This document shows positions 1 through 8,895 of a stretch of 11,007 nucleotides of DNA, in pieces. Below the pieces are notes generated by a model that saw nothing but the letters and a program-made list of their open reading frames with translations, searched no databases and had not been told where the DNA came from. Origin of the DNA: Stagonosporopsis chrysanthemi (lineage: Eukaryota > Ascomycota > Dothideomycetes > Pleosporales > Didymellaceae); contig JAFISE010000387.1 of the NCBI GenBank assembly GCA_022560025.1, forward strand, positions 1-11,007. The letters are read 5' to 3'. Made by a program: the position numbers and the translations under genes. Within the stretch, counting starts at the first letter, position 1, and every line of letters starts with the position of its first letter.

Positions 1-179
1 AGCTTCTAGGTATAAGAAGAGAAGCCTTTACAGAGTTTAGATAGATAGTTTTAAAGTATTCTTTTGTACAAGACCTATAGAAATAGAGATCTAGTTCTAC
101 AGTTTATCTTAGTGCTTCTATATACTTTGTAGCAGATACCTATGCAATTTAGACCTCTTTAGCATCTTGTGTTATTATA
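1..179 (+). repeat. Partial LTR (3' 179 bases of a 278-bp LTR)
   Basis: This stretch matches, base for base in length, positions 100-278 of the LTRs at 3168-3445 and 10119-10396; the window edge cuts off the first 99 bases. A TATA-like motif (TATAAGA) lies at 11-17, where the other copies have TATAAAA. The copy ends in TTATA, the RIP-altered form expected of a TTACA terminus. It keeps more C and G than the copy at 3168, so it was less heavily mutated. It may be the right LTR of an element lying mostly outside the window, or a solo LTR. It abuts a transposase relic directly, so it probably inserted into that gene. Confidence 0.85.
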
Positions 180-1150
180 TTATATAGATAAAAATAGCTT
201 TATAATTAAGATTATTACTAGAACTAAATATATATTTAGTAAGTAGGTATAAAAAAAAAAGTTAAAGTATTACTTTATAATAGTAATTATACTTGGATTA
301 TACTACTAGCCTATATATATAGTAATAGAATAGTACTACTACTAGGACTTTTTTATAAGTCTACTAACAGTACTCTATAATTAAGCTAAGTAAAAAAAGT
401 ATAGCTAGAGGTATATAATATACTTGTTTTTTTTTACTTACTAGCTAGAGTAACAATAATATAGGCTTTACTTAGCTTTAATAAGTATTTAATTACTTTA
501 CTAAGACTAAGGTATAAAAAAAGTAGTATATTTTAATCTTTAACAGCTATAAATTTTATAAAATAATAGACTTTATTAAATACTTTAATTAAAATAAAAT
601 ACTCTTAGCTATTTTTTTACTTTACTTAACTTGTATACTATAGTTATTAGATATAATATTATTTAAGCCTCTTTAAACTGTGTATTTAAAGAAGCTTATA
701 ATATACCTTTATAATAGCTAGAGACTATTAGTAATTAAGAAGAGTAATTTCTTCTACTTATTCTAAAAAGCCTAGATAAGTATATTTACTTAGAGGTTAA
801 TACTTAAGTCTTTTAAGGTAATAAAGATAGTACTCTTCTAACCTAATATTATCTTTTACTACTTTGCTAAGCCTTCTTCTTAGGCTTTTAATACTAGCCA
901 AAGCTCTTTTTTAACTTATTCTAGCAAAGATCAGCTTAAAATTAAGACTTTACTATACAAGGTAGCTAAGAATAAGTGTAGTAAAGAGCTAAGAAAGATT
1001 AGCTACTTTCTTTACTATATCTTAGTCTAAAACTAGCTACTTTACTATAAGATAGCAGGCTTAAAAAAAGTTCTTAAGACTTAAAAGAAGTATAAGAAGA
1101 AGAGTAAACTTCTTAACTTCTAAGATCTTAAGAAGTAGGCTAGTAAATAG
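180..1150 (+). pseudogene. Pogo/Fot1-like (Tc1/mariner) transposase relic, left copy, 5' truncated
   Basis: A DDE-type transposase that once cut and pasted a DNA transposon. It reads in one frame to about 398 (codons on 183) and then in another from about 400 to 1150 (codons on 542). Recognisable pieces in order are a block like the family's TWITLLACI, a PPGLIY.S.NG-like block, a TS..GWTNN..GL-like block, the LILDGHGSH motif (now LIFNSYKFY, with Asp to Asn at 542-544) and PPH..H.LQPLDV..FKPL at about 614-673, with the third Asp intact at 650-652. A candidate first Asp is at 210-212. The C-terminal part, about 860-1150, is the Lys-rich tail typical of fungal pogo-like proteins. Stops are TAA/TAG at former Gln or Trp codons. 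The LTR at 1-179 removes the N-terminus. Family assignment is from remembered motifs, not a search. Confidence 0.8.
223..240. repeat. 18-bp perfect palindrome
   Basis: ACTAAATATATATTTAGT is its own reverse complement. The same palindrome occurs at 10840-10857 in the inverted transposase copy, so it is an inherited part of that gene near its first catalytic-Asp region. RIP of both strands can create TA-rich palindromes by chance, so no separate function is claimed. Confidence 0.6.
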
Positions 1151-1276
1151 GTAAGAGTTAAGTAAGAGTTAGAGTAGCACGTAATAGTACCTAACTTCTA
1201 CCTAACTCCTACCTGTGCTAAGTTAATACTAAGTAGGTAAGAGTTAGGTTATCTCTACTTAGAGTAGAAGTTAGGT
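1149..1276. repeat. Cluster of direct and nested inverted repeats, possible transposon terminus
   Basis: The decamer GTAAGAGTTA occurs at about 1150, 1162 and 1236. ACCTAACTTCTACCTAACTCCTACCT at 1189-1214 is largely the reverse complement of 1234-1249 joined to 1263-1276, with an extra segment of about 13 bases between the two right-arm blocks. TAGCAC at 1175-1180 and GTGCTA at 1214-1219 form a further inverted pair. The cluster lies just past the transposase C-terminus, so it could be the 3' terminal inverted repeat and subterminal repeats of that DNA transposon. It could also be a small foldback (MITE-like) insertion. The left end of the transposon is not in the window, so this cannot be settled here. 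Confidence 0.45.
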
Positions 1277-1941
1277 TAAAGTTGTTAAAAAAAATACTAA
1301 AAATTAGCTTTGCTAACTCTAACTATATATAGAAAAGATTTAAAGAATTCTAAACTTATTATCTTTTAACAAGACAAACTTTCTAATAGTAGTATTTTCT
1401 AGTTAATTAAATGTTTTACAGTATAGATATATAAACTACAAGTATAGAAGTTTTATACTTTAAATATATTCTTATTAACTTATAGTGTATAAGCTACTTA
1501 GTATAAAAAAACAAAGCTATAAACTAGTAACTATTTAGAAACCTAACTAAAATAATAATTATACTTATATATTATTTTATATTCTATTATTATTATAGCT
1601 ATAGATTTTTAAAAGACGTTTAATAGTCTTATATTAAGTAAGAAGATAAGCTAAAGCTACTTACTTTTACTAGTAGTTTGTATATTCTAGATTGCTTTTA
1701 ACTAGAAGAATAGAATAGTCTTATTAATAAAATTATTATAGCTACTTATTATATTGCTAAATCTAATTATAATAAGGCTTTATAACTTAAAAGGCTAAGA
1801 TTTATTATATTTTTAATTAGCGCAGCTAAAGTAGATCTAAGAAAGGCTGCTTTACGTATTTAATATTTTCTTTTAAAGACTAGCTTAGTAATTCTACTTG
1901 TGCAGTCTAGTAGAAAACTAGAGCTATACTTTGTAATAGGC
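1277..1941. other. Unassigned AT-rich stretch
   Basis: No gene, LTR or transposase similarity was recognised on either strand. The stretch has the same TpA-rich, stop-filled character as its neighbours. From about 1660 to 1941 some frames carry loosely protein-like runs that continue into R2, but no family was recognised and both strands look similarly plausible, so no coding call is made. Confidence 0.6.
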
Positions 1942-2145
1942 TAGCAAGCTAGGTACCTCTGTGTACTTAGAGTCTCTAACTTTAGATAGGTATAACTCTT
2001 TAAATATTCAAGATATAGCTTTGTAATACATTACACGATAGAATACGCTAAGCTAGAGCTCTTAAACAAGCTACTGTTTGCCTGATTTAGACTAGCTTTA
2101 GCTTAGATATATTGCTTAGAACCTAAAGAGAGTTTGTAGACCCTG
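1942..2145 (+). repeat. Repeat R2, copy 1
   Basis: About 203 bp, directly repeated at 2965-3167. Both copies start with TAGCAAGCTAGGTAC and run to GTAGACC. This copy keeps more C and G: it has CACGATAGAA and CCTGATTTAG where copy 2 has TATAATAGAA and CCTAATTTAG, the direction expected if copy 2 suffered more RIP. The right end touches the 3' terminus of the inverted LTR at 2146. No terminal inverted repeats, LTR ends or recognisable protein were seen. It may be part of another mobile element. Confidence 0.75.
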
Positions 2146-2423
2146 TATAACGACGCAGGATGCTAGAAGAGTCTAAATTACATAGATATCTGCTACAAAG
2201 TATATAGAAGCACTAGAATAAACTATAGAACTAGATCTTTATTCCTATAGATCCTGTATAAAAGAATACTTTAAAACTATCTATTTAAACTCTATAGAGA
2301 CTTTTTTTCTTATACCTAAGAGCTTAGAAAAGACTGTACTAAAGAGTAGTTAGAAGACAGATCTAAGTTAGGTAGTTGTTAAGTAGTAAAAAGTAAGCTT
2401 AAAGAACTAAGCTTATTCTTATA
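2146..2423 (-). repeat. LTR of element B' (278 bp)
   Basis: Reverse complement of the element A LTRs, exactly 278 bp. On the minus strand it starts TATAAG (TGTAAG in the 5' LTR of A) and ends GTTATA. It keeps GC-rich bases near its end (CCTGCGTCG read on the minus strand) where other copies have CCTATATTA or TCTATGTTG, so it shows the less mutated state. Its outer end abuts R2 copy 1 and no 5-bp target duplication was found. Confidence 0.88.
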
Positions 2424-2426
2424 TTA

Positions 2427-2437
2427 CTCTCTTTTTT
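2427..2437 (-). other. Polypurine tract of element B'
   Basis: AAAAAAGAGAG on the minus strand, three bases before the LTR start. It corresponds to the tract at 10105-10115 in element A and would have primed plus-strand DNA synthesis. Confidence 0.65.
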
Positions 2438-2964
2438 ATAGGTAGATTGTCTCTAATTCTATAAAATTATAAGAGAATTCTTATACTATAAAGGTTTAAA
2501 CTTTAGTAAAGTGTAAAATATATCTAACTTTAATCTGTCTAAAGACTCTAGTCTTTCTTTACTATTATTAAACTCTATTTAGGTTTTTTCTGTACAAGCT
2601 ATATTAGCTACTCTGTACTTATCTATTCTAGGCAAGCTTTCTAGTAATAATAACTAAGTAAATTAGATTATTACTAGGCTTATAGCTATTATAAGAGCAT
2701 ATACTATAATAAAGTAGCTGTTACTAAAGTTATAGTAACTATAGAAATATATTTAATCTACTTTCTAATTAGGTTAAATTACTTATAGCATGCTTTTTAA
2801 GTAAATAATATATACTCTAATTACTTCTGTTCTCTAACAGATACTAATTCTTGCTGCAAGTACTTTAAACAACTTTATCTAATTACTACTAGCTATTACT
2901 AGGCTTGTTATTTAGTTACTATACTAATACCTGTCTCTTCTAGCACTCTTATAGTAGCCTAAGG

Positions 2965-3167
2965 TAGCAAGCTAGGTACTTCTGTGTACTTAGAGTCTCT
3001 AACTTTAGGTAGATATAACTCTTTAAATATTTAAGATACAGCTTAGTAATATATTATATAATAGAATACGCTAAGCTAGAGCTACTAAAAGAGCTACTAT
3101 TTGCCTAATTTAGATTAGTTTTAGCTTAGATATATCGCTTAGAACCTATAGAGAGTTTGTAGACCTC
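2965..3167 (+). repeat. Repeat R2, copy 2
   Basis: Direct copy of 1942-2145, close to equal in length. Differences are mostly C to T or G to A in this copy, consistent with heavier RIP, although a few go the other way. Its left end joins the broken internal end of B' at about 2962, and its right end directly abuts the TGTAAG start of the element A 5' LTR. It is the left flank of element A. The right flank of A is transposase sequence, so the two sides do not come from one interrupted target copy. Confidence 0.75.
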
Positions 3168-3445
3168 TGTAAGAACAAGCCTAGTTCTTTAAGCCTACCT
3201 TATATTACCTAACAACTACCTGACTTAGATCTATCTTCTAACTACTCCTTAGTACAGTCTTTTCTAAGCTTCTAGGTATAAAAAAAAAAGCCTTTATTAA
3301 GTTTAGATAGATAGTTTTAAAGTATTTTTTTATACAAGTCTTATAGAAATAAAGATCTAGTTCTATAGTTTATTTTAGTACTTCTATATACTTTATAGTA
3401 GATACTTATATAATTTAGACTCTCTTAGCATCCTATATTATTATA
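3168..3445 (+). repeat. 5' LTR of element A (278 bp)
   Basis: Begins TGTAAG and ends TTATA. The expected inverted pair is TGTAA...TTACA, with the final CA changed to TA by RIP. A TATA box candidate, TATAAAA, lies at 3277-3283, about 110 bases into the LTR, and would have driven transcription of the genomic RNA. This is the most heavily mutated of the four LTR copies: TTATTAAG and CTATATTA occur where the others keep CAGAG or TGTGTT. Confidence 0.92.
3277..3283 (+). promoter_or_regulatory. Candidate LTR TATA box
   Basis: TATAAAA within CTAGGTATAAAA. The same position holds TATAAAA at 10228-10234 in the 3' LTR and TATAAGA at 11-17 in the left LTR, so it is conserved across copies despite the mutation load. 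Such motifs arise easily in AT-rich DNA, so the assignment rests on position and conservation. Confidence 0.4.
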
Positions 3446-3789
3446 TTATACTTTAAAACTTGTTCTAGCTAGTAATAGCTTTATAATAATATTACTATAG
3501 TTTATTTAGTTATTTATATAAGTATAGCTAGAGTATTATACTTAAACTACACAAGTCTTTAAATTATTTATATAATAGTTAAGATACTAAAGATCTCTTA
3601 ACAACTAAAGCCTATAGGTTTAGAACTTTCTACAACTTACTACTCTAGAATTAACTTTAGAAAAGCTGTGTTAGATTGTGCTAAGATAGATACTTAGAGA
3701 CTATTAATAACCTACTTAATTTATATATAACTCTAATATTAAGCACTACTACAGAACTTACTACTTAGTCTTAGAACTAATTAGAGATT
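3446..3789 (+). other. Leader of element A (primer-binding site and untranslated region)
   Basis: Lies between the 5' LTR and the first recognisable Gag residues. A tRNA primer-binding site should begin within a few bases of 3446 (TTATACTTTAAAACTTGTTC), but no clear complement to a tRNA 3' end, which should carry TGG, is visible. RIP would have changed TGG to TAG or TAA. No other feature was recognised here. Confidence 0.5.
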
Positions 3790-4830
3790 AGACGCTCTAA
3801 GAGCCTTATATTAGCATAACTATCTACTACTAATAATAGATCTAATTTAGAGCTATCTTACTATAATCTCTTAGAAGAGATAGCTTAACTGCAGCAAGAA
3901 CTTGCTTAGTTATATGCTAGTCTTGCTCTAGCAGATTGCTTCCTACTTATAACAGAAATACTACTAATAGGTATACTGTATTAATCTACTATAAGGTAGC
4001 TATCTAAAGCTAGCTTAGTACTTATAGTATGCAAGAAGCTCTTTAAAAAGACTCTTAATATTAAGGTTATTACTAATAAAAGTAATCTTACTTTTTAGTA
4101 ATAGTATAACTTTATTTAAAACTAACTTAATATTAATATAGACTACTATTAGAGTATATATGCCTATATAGCCTTTGTCTAGAGTTAAATATCTAGATTA
4201 GCTTAAAAATACTTAGAACCTTAGTACTTCTTTAATAATAAGACAGACTGTTTTTATACTATAGAAGAGATAATTACGCTCTTTAAGACATACTTTGTTA
4301 CTAGAAACAAGCAGGCAGAAAGCTAAGCAGCTTTTAATTAACTCTAAATAGAGAAATTAGAAGCTTTTTCTACTTTTAAGAGCTACTTTCTTAGTACAGC
4401 TATTAAAAAAAAAAGTACTCTAATTAAAATAGTTTTACTATATATAGACTAAGATCTCTCTAAGTATTTAAGTACTTAATCTAGGCTTTAAGTAGTAATA
4501 GTATAATTTCTTCTTTTAAATAGTAGAATACCTAACTACTTATAATATAGAAAGAAGAAACAACTTTACTATACTACTACTTCTAGTTTTGCAACCTTTA
4601 AGATTAATAAAAATACCTTAGTTAGATGCAAAATAGAGCTTTGTTATAACAAGTTAACAAGATTACTTTTCTTCTAGCTAATCTACTTACTTTACCTAGA
4701 GTATAGTTATACTTTACTAACTCTTTAATATACCTATATCTATAAAATATATAACTCTAAGCGCTTGCTATAACTATAAGAAGCTAGAACACTTTACTAA
4801 GAATTATATAGTACTCTGTATATATAAAAT
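3790..4830 (+). pseudogene. gag: gag relic (capsid-like region and nucleocapsid) of element A
   Basis: Gag forms the virus-like particle and packages element RNA. The N-terminal part, about 3865-3950, reads as a short Leu/Gln/Glu heptad run (LLEEIA-LQQELA-LYASLALAD, dashes marking stops), a likely coiled coil. The central part, about 4200-4460, reads YFFNNKTDCFYTIEEI, FKTYFVT and AAFN-L-IEKLEAF, the usual pattern of fungal gypsy Gag. A zinc knuckle follows at 4766-4807, in the frame one base later. The upstream frame has codons starting at 3661. The true start codon is lost; ATG can become ATA by RIP. All stops are TAA or TAG. The junction between the two frames, somewhere in 4600-4766, is unresolved. 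Confidence 0.75.
4766..4807 (+). other. CCHC zinc knuckle with two Cys changed to Tyr
   Basis: Reads C-Y-N-Y-K-K-L-E-H-F-T-K-N-Y. Spacing is exactly CX2CX4HX4C, with the second and third Cys now Tyr (TAT for TGT). TGT to TAT is a G to A change after T, the RIP product seen on this strand. It marks the nucleocapsid RNA-binding motif of Gag and can no longer bind zinc. Codons start at 4766, a different frame from the capsid part before it and the protease core after it. Confidence 0.8.
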
Positions 4831-5149
4831 TAAAGTAAAATAAAAAGACTTTATTAATACTAAAAAAGACTTTAACAAGACTAATTTAATCTCTATAGAA
4901 AATAGTCTTGCTAAGAAGGATTATTCTACTTAGGCCTAAATTAATATAATCTATTTAATCTTTTACTATTTTATTTGTTTAGTAGACCTTATTTTTTTAC
5001 TTCTACTATTCTTTGCAACTAAGAGCTTAGTATTTAACTCTGCTTCTTAGTTAACACTAGTGCCTAAGGATTTTTATTTTTAAACTCTAATATTTTATAT
5101 TCTATCTCTACTTTACTTTATAAACCTATCTAAAAGCTACTCTTCTTAG

Positions 5150-5360
5150 TCTAGGTTAAAGAGTTCTAGAATTAAATTACTTTTCCTATGACCTAGTATA
5201 TATAGTTATACCTTATAGTTAATAGCTAGAAGGTATATAACTGCTTATTTATTATTATAGATCTTAGATTATAAGATTATATTATTAGAATAAAATAGCT
5301 TAAGTGCTTTAAGCTATAACTTAATACAGATAGGTCTTAGTTAATATAGCCTGCTAAATA
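5150..5360 (+). other. Protease (retropepsin-like) C-terminal region
   Basis: The stretch CLFIIIDLRL-DYIIRIK-LKCF (5248-5320, dashes for stops) fits the fungal gypsy pattern of a hydrophobic strand, D(I/V)I(L/I)GRKWL, then LN..R..LIWP, with IWP kept as I-stop-P at 5344-5352. It corresponds to the flap-distal part of the aspartic protease. The catalytic D[ST]G should lie about 70-100 codons earlier; a possible remnant, F-N-S-A-S at about 5033-5047, sits in the zinc-knuckle frame but lacks the Gly, so it is not called. Confidence 0.6.
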
Positions 5361-5879
5361 CTCTTAATTACACAATTCTATGCTACTTTTATTAATAACT
5401 TTGCAACAACTTCTTAGAGAAAGCAAAGCCTAACAGAATATAGAGCAATAAAATACTTTATAAGTATAAAAAGAGTATTAGTAATAATATAGCCTTAGTA
5501 CAACTATTTAATATATAAGAAGTATACTAAAGTTACTTAAGTTTTATTTGTAACTCTTAGTACTACTTAATAAAGTAGTAAATACTCTTGTAACTAGTCT
5601 AACTAAGGTTGTTACTATTACTATACTTTTAGCTAATACTTTCTACTTCTTAATAAAGAAACTACAAAACAAGTTCTTAATAACTAATTTATATAAGATA
5701 AATTAAATTATAAAGAAAAAGTATAACTAAGACAACCTTAATAATACTTAACTAATCTAAAAATACTTACTAGCCTAATACTCTTAGAATACTAATATAT
5801 TTAGTAAGGTAGAAGCTAAAAGCCTTCTAGAATACTACCTTTACAACTATAAAATTATTTTAGAAGAACTCTTACTAAA

Positions 5880-6620
5880 CTATTACTTTTTCTTATATAA
5901 ACAGAACCTAGAAGAACTTAAAGCTACTAAGAAGTTTATAGAAGAACAGCTGTACTATAGTTAAATTAAATATAGCTAACGCTTATTTGTATTACTTGTA
6001 CTATATATACAAAAACTAAATAGAAGCCTATATATCTATATAGACTATTGCAAATTAAATAATTTAACTTACAAAGACTCTTATCTAATACTATATATAG
6101 ACAAGCTGCTTGCTTAACTATCTAAAGCAAAGATATTTACAAAGTTTAATATTTAATTAGCTTTTAACTAAATCTATATATATTGTACCTTTAAAGAGTA
6201 TACTATATTCTAAATATATTATAGTATGTATAAGTACAAGGTCTTACTATTTAGTTTATATAATAGCTTTGCTACGTACTAACGCTATATAAATAATATT
6301 CTAATTAACTACTTAGATAACTTTTATATTACTTACTTAGACAATATCTTTATCTACTTTAAAAACACTTAAACTTACTAAATATATATTAAAAAGGTTC
6401 TAGAATGTCTTTGCTTTATAGGCCTGCAGGTTAATATTAAGAAAAGTAAATTCTATATAACTTATACTTAGTACTTTAAATATATTCTTATAAACAAAGG
6501 TAATAAGGTAGATTCTAAGAAGGTATAAGTTTTAGCAAACTAGAAGCTACTTACAACTGTAATAAGTATAAAATTATTTCTAAGCTTTACTAGTTTCTAT
6601 TAACAATTTGTGCCTAAGTT
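5880..6620 (+). other. Reverse transcriptase domain
   Basis: RNA-dependent DNA polymerase. LYKQNLEELKATKKFIEEQL (about 5896-5955) is the finger lead-in. It is followed by YIDYCKLNNLTYKDSY at 6037, then AKIFTKFNI with the first catalytic Asp changed to Asn at 6148-6150. MYKYKVLLFSL starts at 6226 and corresponds to the family's YKVLPFGL. The catalytic box is TYLDNIFIY at 6331-6357, with the first Asp kept at 6340-6342 and the second Asn at 6343-6345. LFLSFTSFY-QFVPKF follows near 6571-6618 and corresponds to FLGFTGFYRQFVPNF. At least one essential Asp is lost, so the enzyme is dead independently of its stops. Confidence 0.93.
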
Positions 6621-6714
6621 TTTTTAGGTAGTAAAACCTTTAATTATATTATAGAGTCTATTAAATACTTTTAAATAGACTTTAGACTGCTAGGCTAGCT
6701 TTAAAAAGCTTAAA

Positions 6715-7130
6715 TAGAGTCTATTAGCTATCTTATATCTATACTACTTTAACCTAGACTTTAAAACAAAGCTTAAGACTAATATATTAGATAGAGTAGT
6801 AGCTAGCATTATGTCTTAGAAACACGCAGACAACTGCTAGTACTCTACAGTATTCTATAGCTGTTCTCTATTAAGTTTAGAGCTTAACTAAGAGATCTAT
6901 AATAAAGAGCTCTTTGCTATCTTCTAAGCCTTTAATAAGTAGAGAGTAGAGCTAATATGTATGCTAAATTAGATCTATATCTACTCTAACTACTGTTTTC
7001 TAGAATATTTTATAACTACTAAAGTCTTAAATACCTTACAAGATAGGTAAGTAGAGGTACTTACTCTATTTAACTTCTAAATTAAGTATACTCTAAAGAA
7101 AAAGAATAAAAAGGCTAATATTTTTAGTTA
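6715..7130 (+). other. RNase H domain
   Basis: Removes the RNA strand of the RNA-DNA hybrid. T-N-I-L-D-R-V-V at 6778-6801 is the altered TDASDGVV box, with the first catalytic Asp now Asn (6781-6783). LSLELN-EIYNKELFAIF keeps its Glu at 6907-6909, followed by AFNK-RVEL. YSNYCFLEYF at 6982-7011 is the YSDHRSLEYF box with Asp to Asn at 6988-6990. The tail FNF-IKYTLKKKNKKANIFS-REQ matches the family's FQIKYTPGKKN.KAD.LSRR end. Two catalytic Asp are lost. Confidence 0.9.
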
Positions 7131-7379
7131 AAGAGAACAAAACCTAGCTAACCTTAAGACAACTTAGGAAGATAATTACTTCTAGGTGTTATTAAGACTC
7201 TAATAACTTTATAACTATATTAACTTTAATCTTACCTAAGTCTATCTTTTATATTTCTTAGTATATACTATCTATACCTTGTAGCTAAAGATACAGTTAG
7301 ACTCTTTAGAACTAATTAAAGCTATACTGCAACATAATTACTAGGCCTTTAAAAAAGAGTAAAAATCTCTAGCTCTTAG

Positions 7380-8390
7380 TTATTAAATCTATAATAGTCT
7401 GCTTTTATACTAAGATTGTCTATATATAGTCTTAGACTTAGTACTGTGTACTTACTTTATCTAAGAAGCTTATAACTAAGTATCTACTACTTACTTAAGC
7501 GCAAAGAAAACCTACTAGCTATTGTCTTAATAGTATTACTAGCAAGGTATAGAAGCAAGCTATAAACAATATATATAAAATTATATCTCTTGTTACTATA
7601 GTTATCTAAAATAGACTTAACTTTACAAGTACCTATACCTATTACCTATCTTTAATTAATCTATACAGTACTTATATATAGGTTTTAAGAATTTTCTAAA
7701 AGATAAAGCTAGATACAATTAAATACTTGTTATTATTAACTATTTAACAAAGCAGGCAATTACTATCTTATACTATAAGACAATAACTATATAAGAAATA
7801 GCTTTTTTATTTATCTAATAAGTCTATTGTTTTAGTTATACTCTTAAGTTAATTATATCTAATTATAGACTCTAGTTTGTATCCTGTTTCTAGTCTAAGT
7901 TTTGTTAGATTATTAGTATTAAAGTCAAGCTTTCTACTACCTACTATAAGAAAACTAACAGCTAAACAGAGATTATAAATAAGTATATTAACTAGTAGCT
8001 ATAACTATTTATAATATACTATTAAGATAACTAGTCTAAATTACTGCTGCTTATTAACTATATATAACTTACTTTACTTTATTCTAGTATTAGAATAACT
8101 CTTTATTAAGTATTGTTTAGAAGTAAACTTAGACAGAGCTAGCAGTAGAATAGATCTAATATAGATACAACTCCTTGTAACAACCTAAACTACTAGAATA
8201 TACTTGCTCTAGCAACTTCTATACACTAAGCTTAGAAGGTAGCTAAAGAGAATATAGAAAAGGCGCAGCTATAAATAAGAGCTACTAAGGATAAGTACTA
8301 CAGTCTAGTTTACTAAGCAGTAGGTAATAAAGTATACTTATTAACTAAGAACTTAGCTGTTAAGCATCTTAGCTAAAAGCTATCTAACCT
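7380..8390 (+). other. Integrase (HHCC zinc finger and DDE core)
   Basis: Inserts the cDNA into the genome. The HHCC finger survives in spacing only: His to Tyr at 7471-7473 and 7492-7494, Cys to Tyr at 7582-7584 and Cys kept at 7591-7593, giving HX6HX29CX2C. The catalytic core follows. The first Asp site reads Gly in YLYIGFKNF (7681-7683); the second is Asn in ISNYRL-F (7861-7863, family ISDRGPQF); the Glu is kept in TNS-TEIINKY (7969-7971). The Asp to Gly change is A to G, not a RIP-type change, and may be older. A helical tail rich in Lys and Glu follows at about 8240-8350. Confidence 0.9.
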
Positions 8391-8394
8391 ATAA

Positions 8395-8720
8395 AAAGGT
8401 CTATTTAAAGTTCTTAAGTAAGTTAGTTATTTATAGTGTTTAAAACTTCCTTCTAGCTTATAAATTTATAATATCTTTGCTCTAGATATACTTTATAAAG
8501 ACTTAGCAGACTCTTTGCCTAGACAAGAAGCTTTAAAACTCTTAGGTATTCTAATTTAAAGAGTTAAAAAATAAGAAGTATAAGAAATACTTATAAGTAA
8601 GCTAGTTTAACAATACTTAAAGTACTATATAAGTTAGGTAGAATACAACCTTAACTTAACCTAGTACTCTGCTAAGAACTTTAAGAATACTTTTTATAAA
8701 CTAAAAGTATTTTATAATAA
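8395..8720 (+). other. GPY/F-like region and chromodomain
   Basis: KGLFKVLK-VSYL-CLKLP (from 8395) is the GPF module after integrase, with Pro changed to Leu. A linker, IYNIFALDILYKDLADSLPRQEA, follows at 8464-8532. The chromodomain spans about 8566-8720: K-EV-EILISKLV (8572-8610) and KYYISWVEYNLNLT-YSAKNF (8623-8682, with both Trp sites now TAG stops). Spacing matches the family's WEVE.IL.SK, Y.VSWVGYDP..TWYPA.NF. In chromoviruses this domain binds methylated histone H3 and steers integration to heterochromatin, which suits the nested, gene-poor surroundings. Confidence 0.88.
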
Positions 8721-8895
8721 GTATCTATAATTACAAAGTCTTCTAAAGTAGTTACTAAATTAAATTAAATTTTATAAAGAAAATAGCTAGTAATAGTTTA
8801 AGTAAGCACGTTATAAATTTAAAAGACAAAGAAAATCTAGACTACTCTAAATACTTACTAACCTAGCTAAGTAACAAAGAAAAATATTTACTCTA

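Larger units (their letters stand above)
2146..2962 (-). mobile_element. Element B': inverted, truncated 3' end of the same Ty3/gypsy family
   Basis: On the minus strand this matches 9582-10396 of element A: about 380 bp of subterminal DNA whose A-copy spans 9582-9738, the remaining subterminal region, the polypurine tract and a full LTR. Similarity ends at about 2962, where the R2 repeat begins, so the gag-pol part is missing. Length differs from the matching part of element A by only about 2 bases over 815, so it diverged by substitution. It is either the remains of an element cut by a rearrangement or a fragment carried here with R2. Confidence 0.85.

Noticed and set aside
392..398. A-runs and AT palindromes as regulatory signals
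   Set aside because: Runs and TA palindromes are expected by chance in RIP-altered DNA. Only those conserved between copies were kept, and without a functional claim.
1942..3167. R2 as a pair of LTRs flanking a small element
   Set aside because: The ends show no TG...CA or other inverted termini, and the DNA between the copies is the inverted end of the gypsy family, not an R2-specific interior.
2965..3167. Protein-coding frame in R2
   Set aside because: Both strands give loosely protein-like readings after allowing for RIP stops, no family was recognised, and the two copies do not favour one frame by eye.
3446..3465. tRNA primer-binding site
   Set aside because: The position is right, but no convincing complement to a tRNA 3' end can be seen after mutation.
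5036..5047. Retropepsin active site (D-S/T-G)
   Set aside because: F-N-S-A-S lies at a plausible distance, but the Gly is missing and the frame differs from the protease core, so the match is too weak.
7681..7683. Integrase first Asp lost by RIP
   Set aside because: The codon is GGT where GAT is expected. A to G is not a RIP change, so it is recorded as a loss of other origin or a local misalignment.
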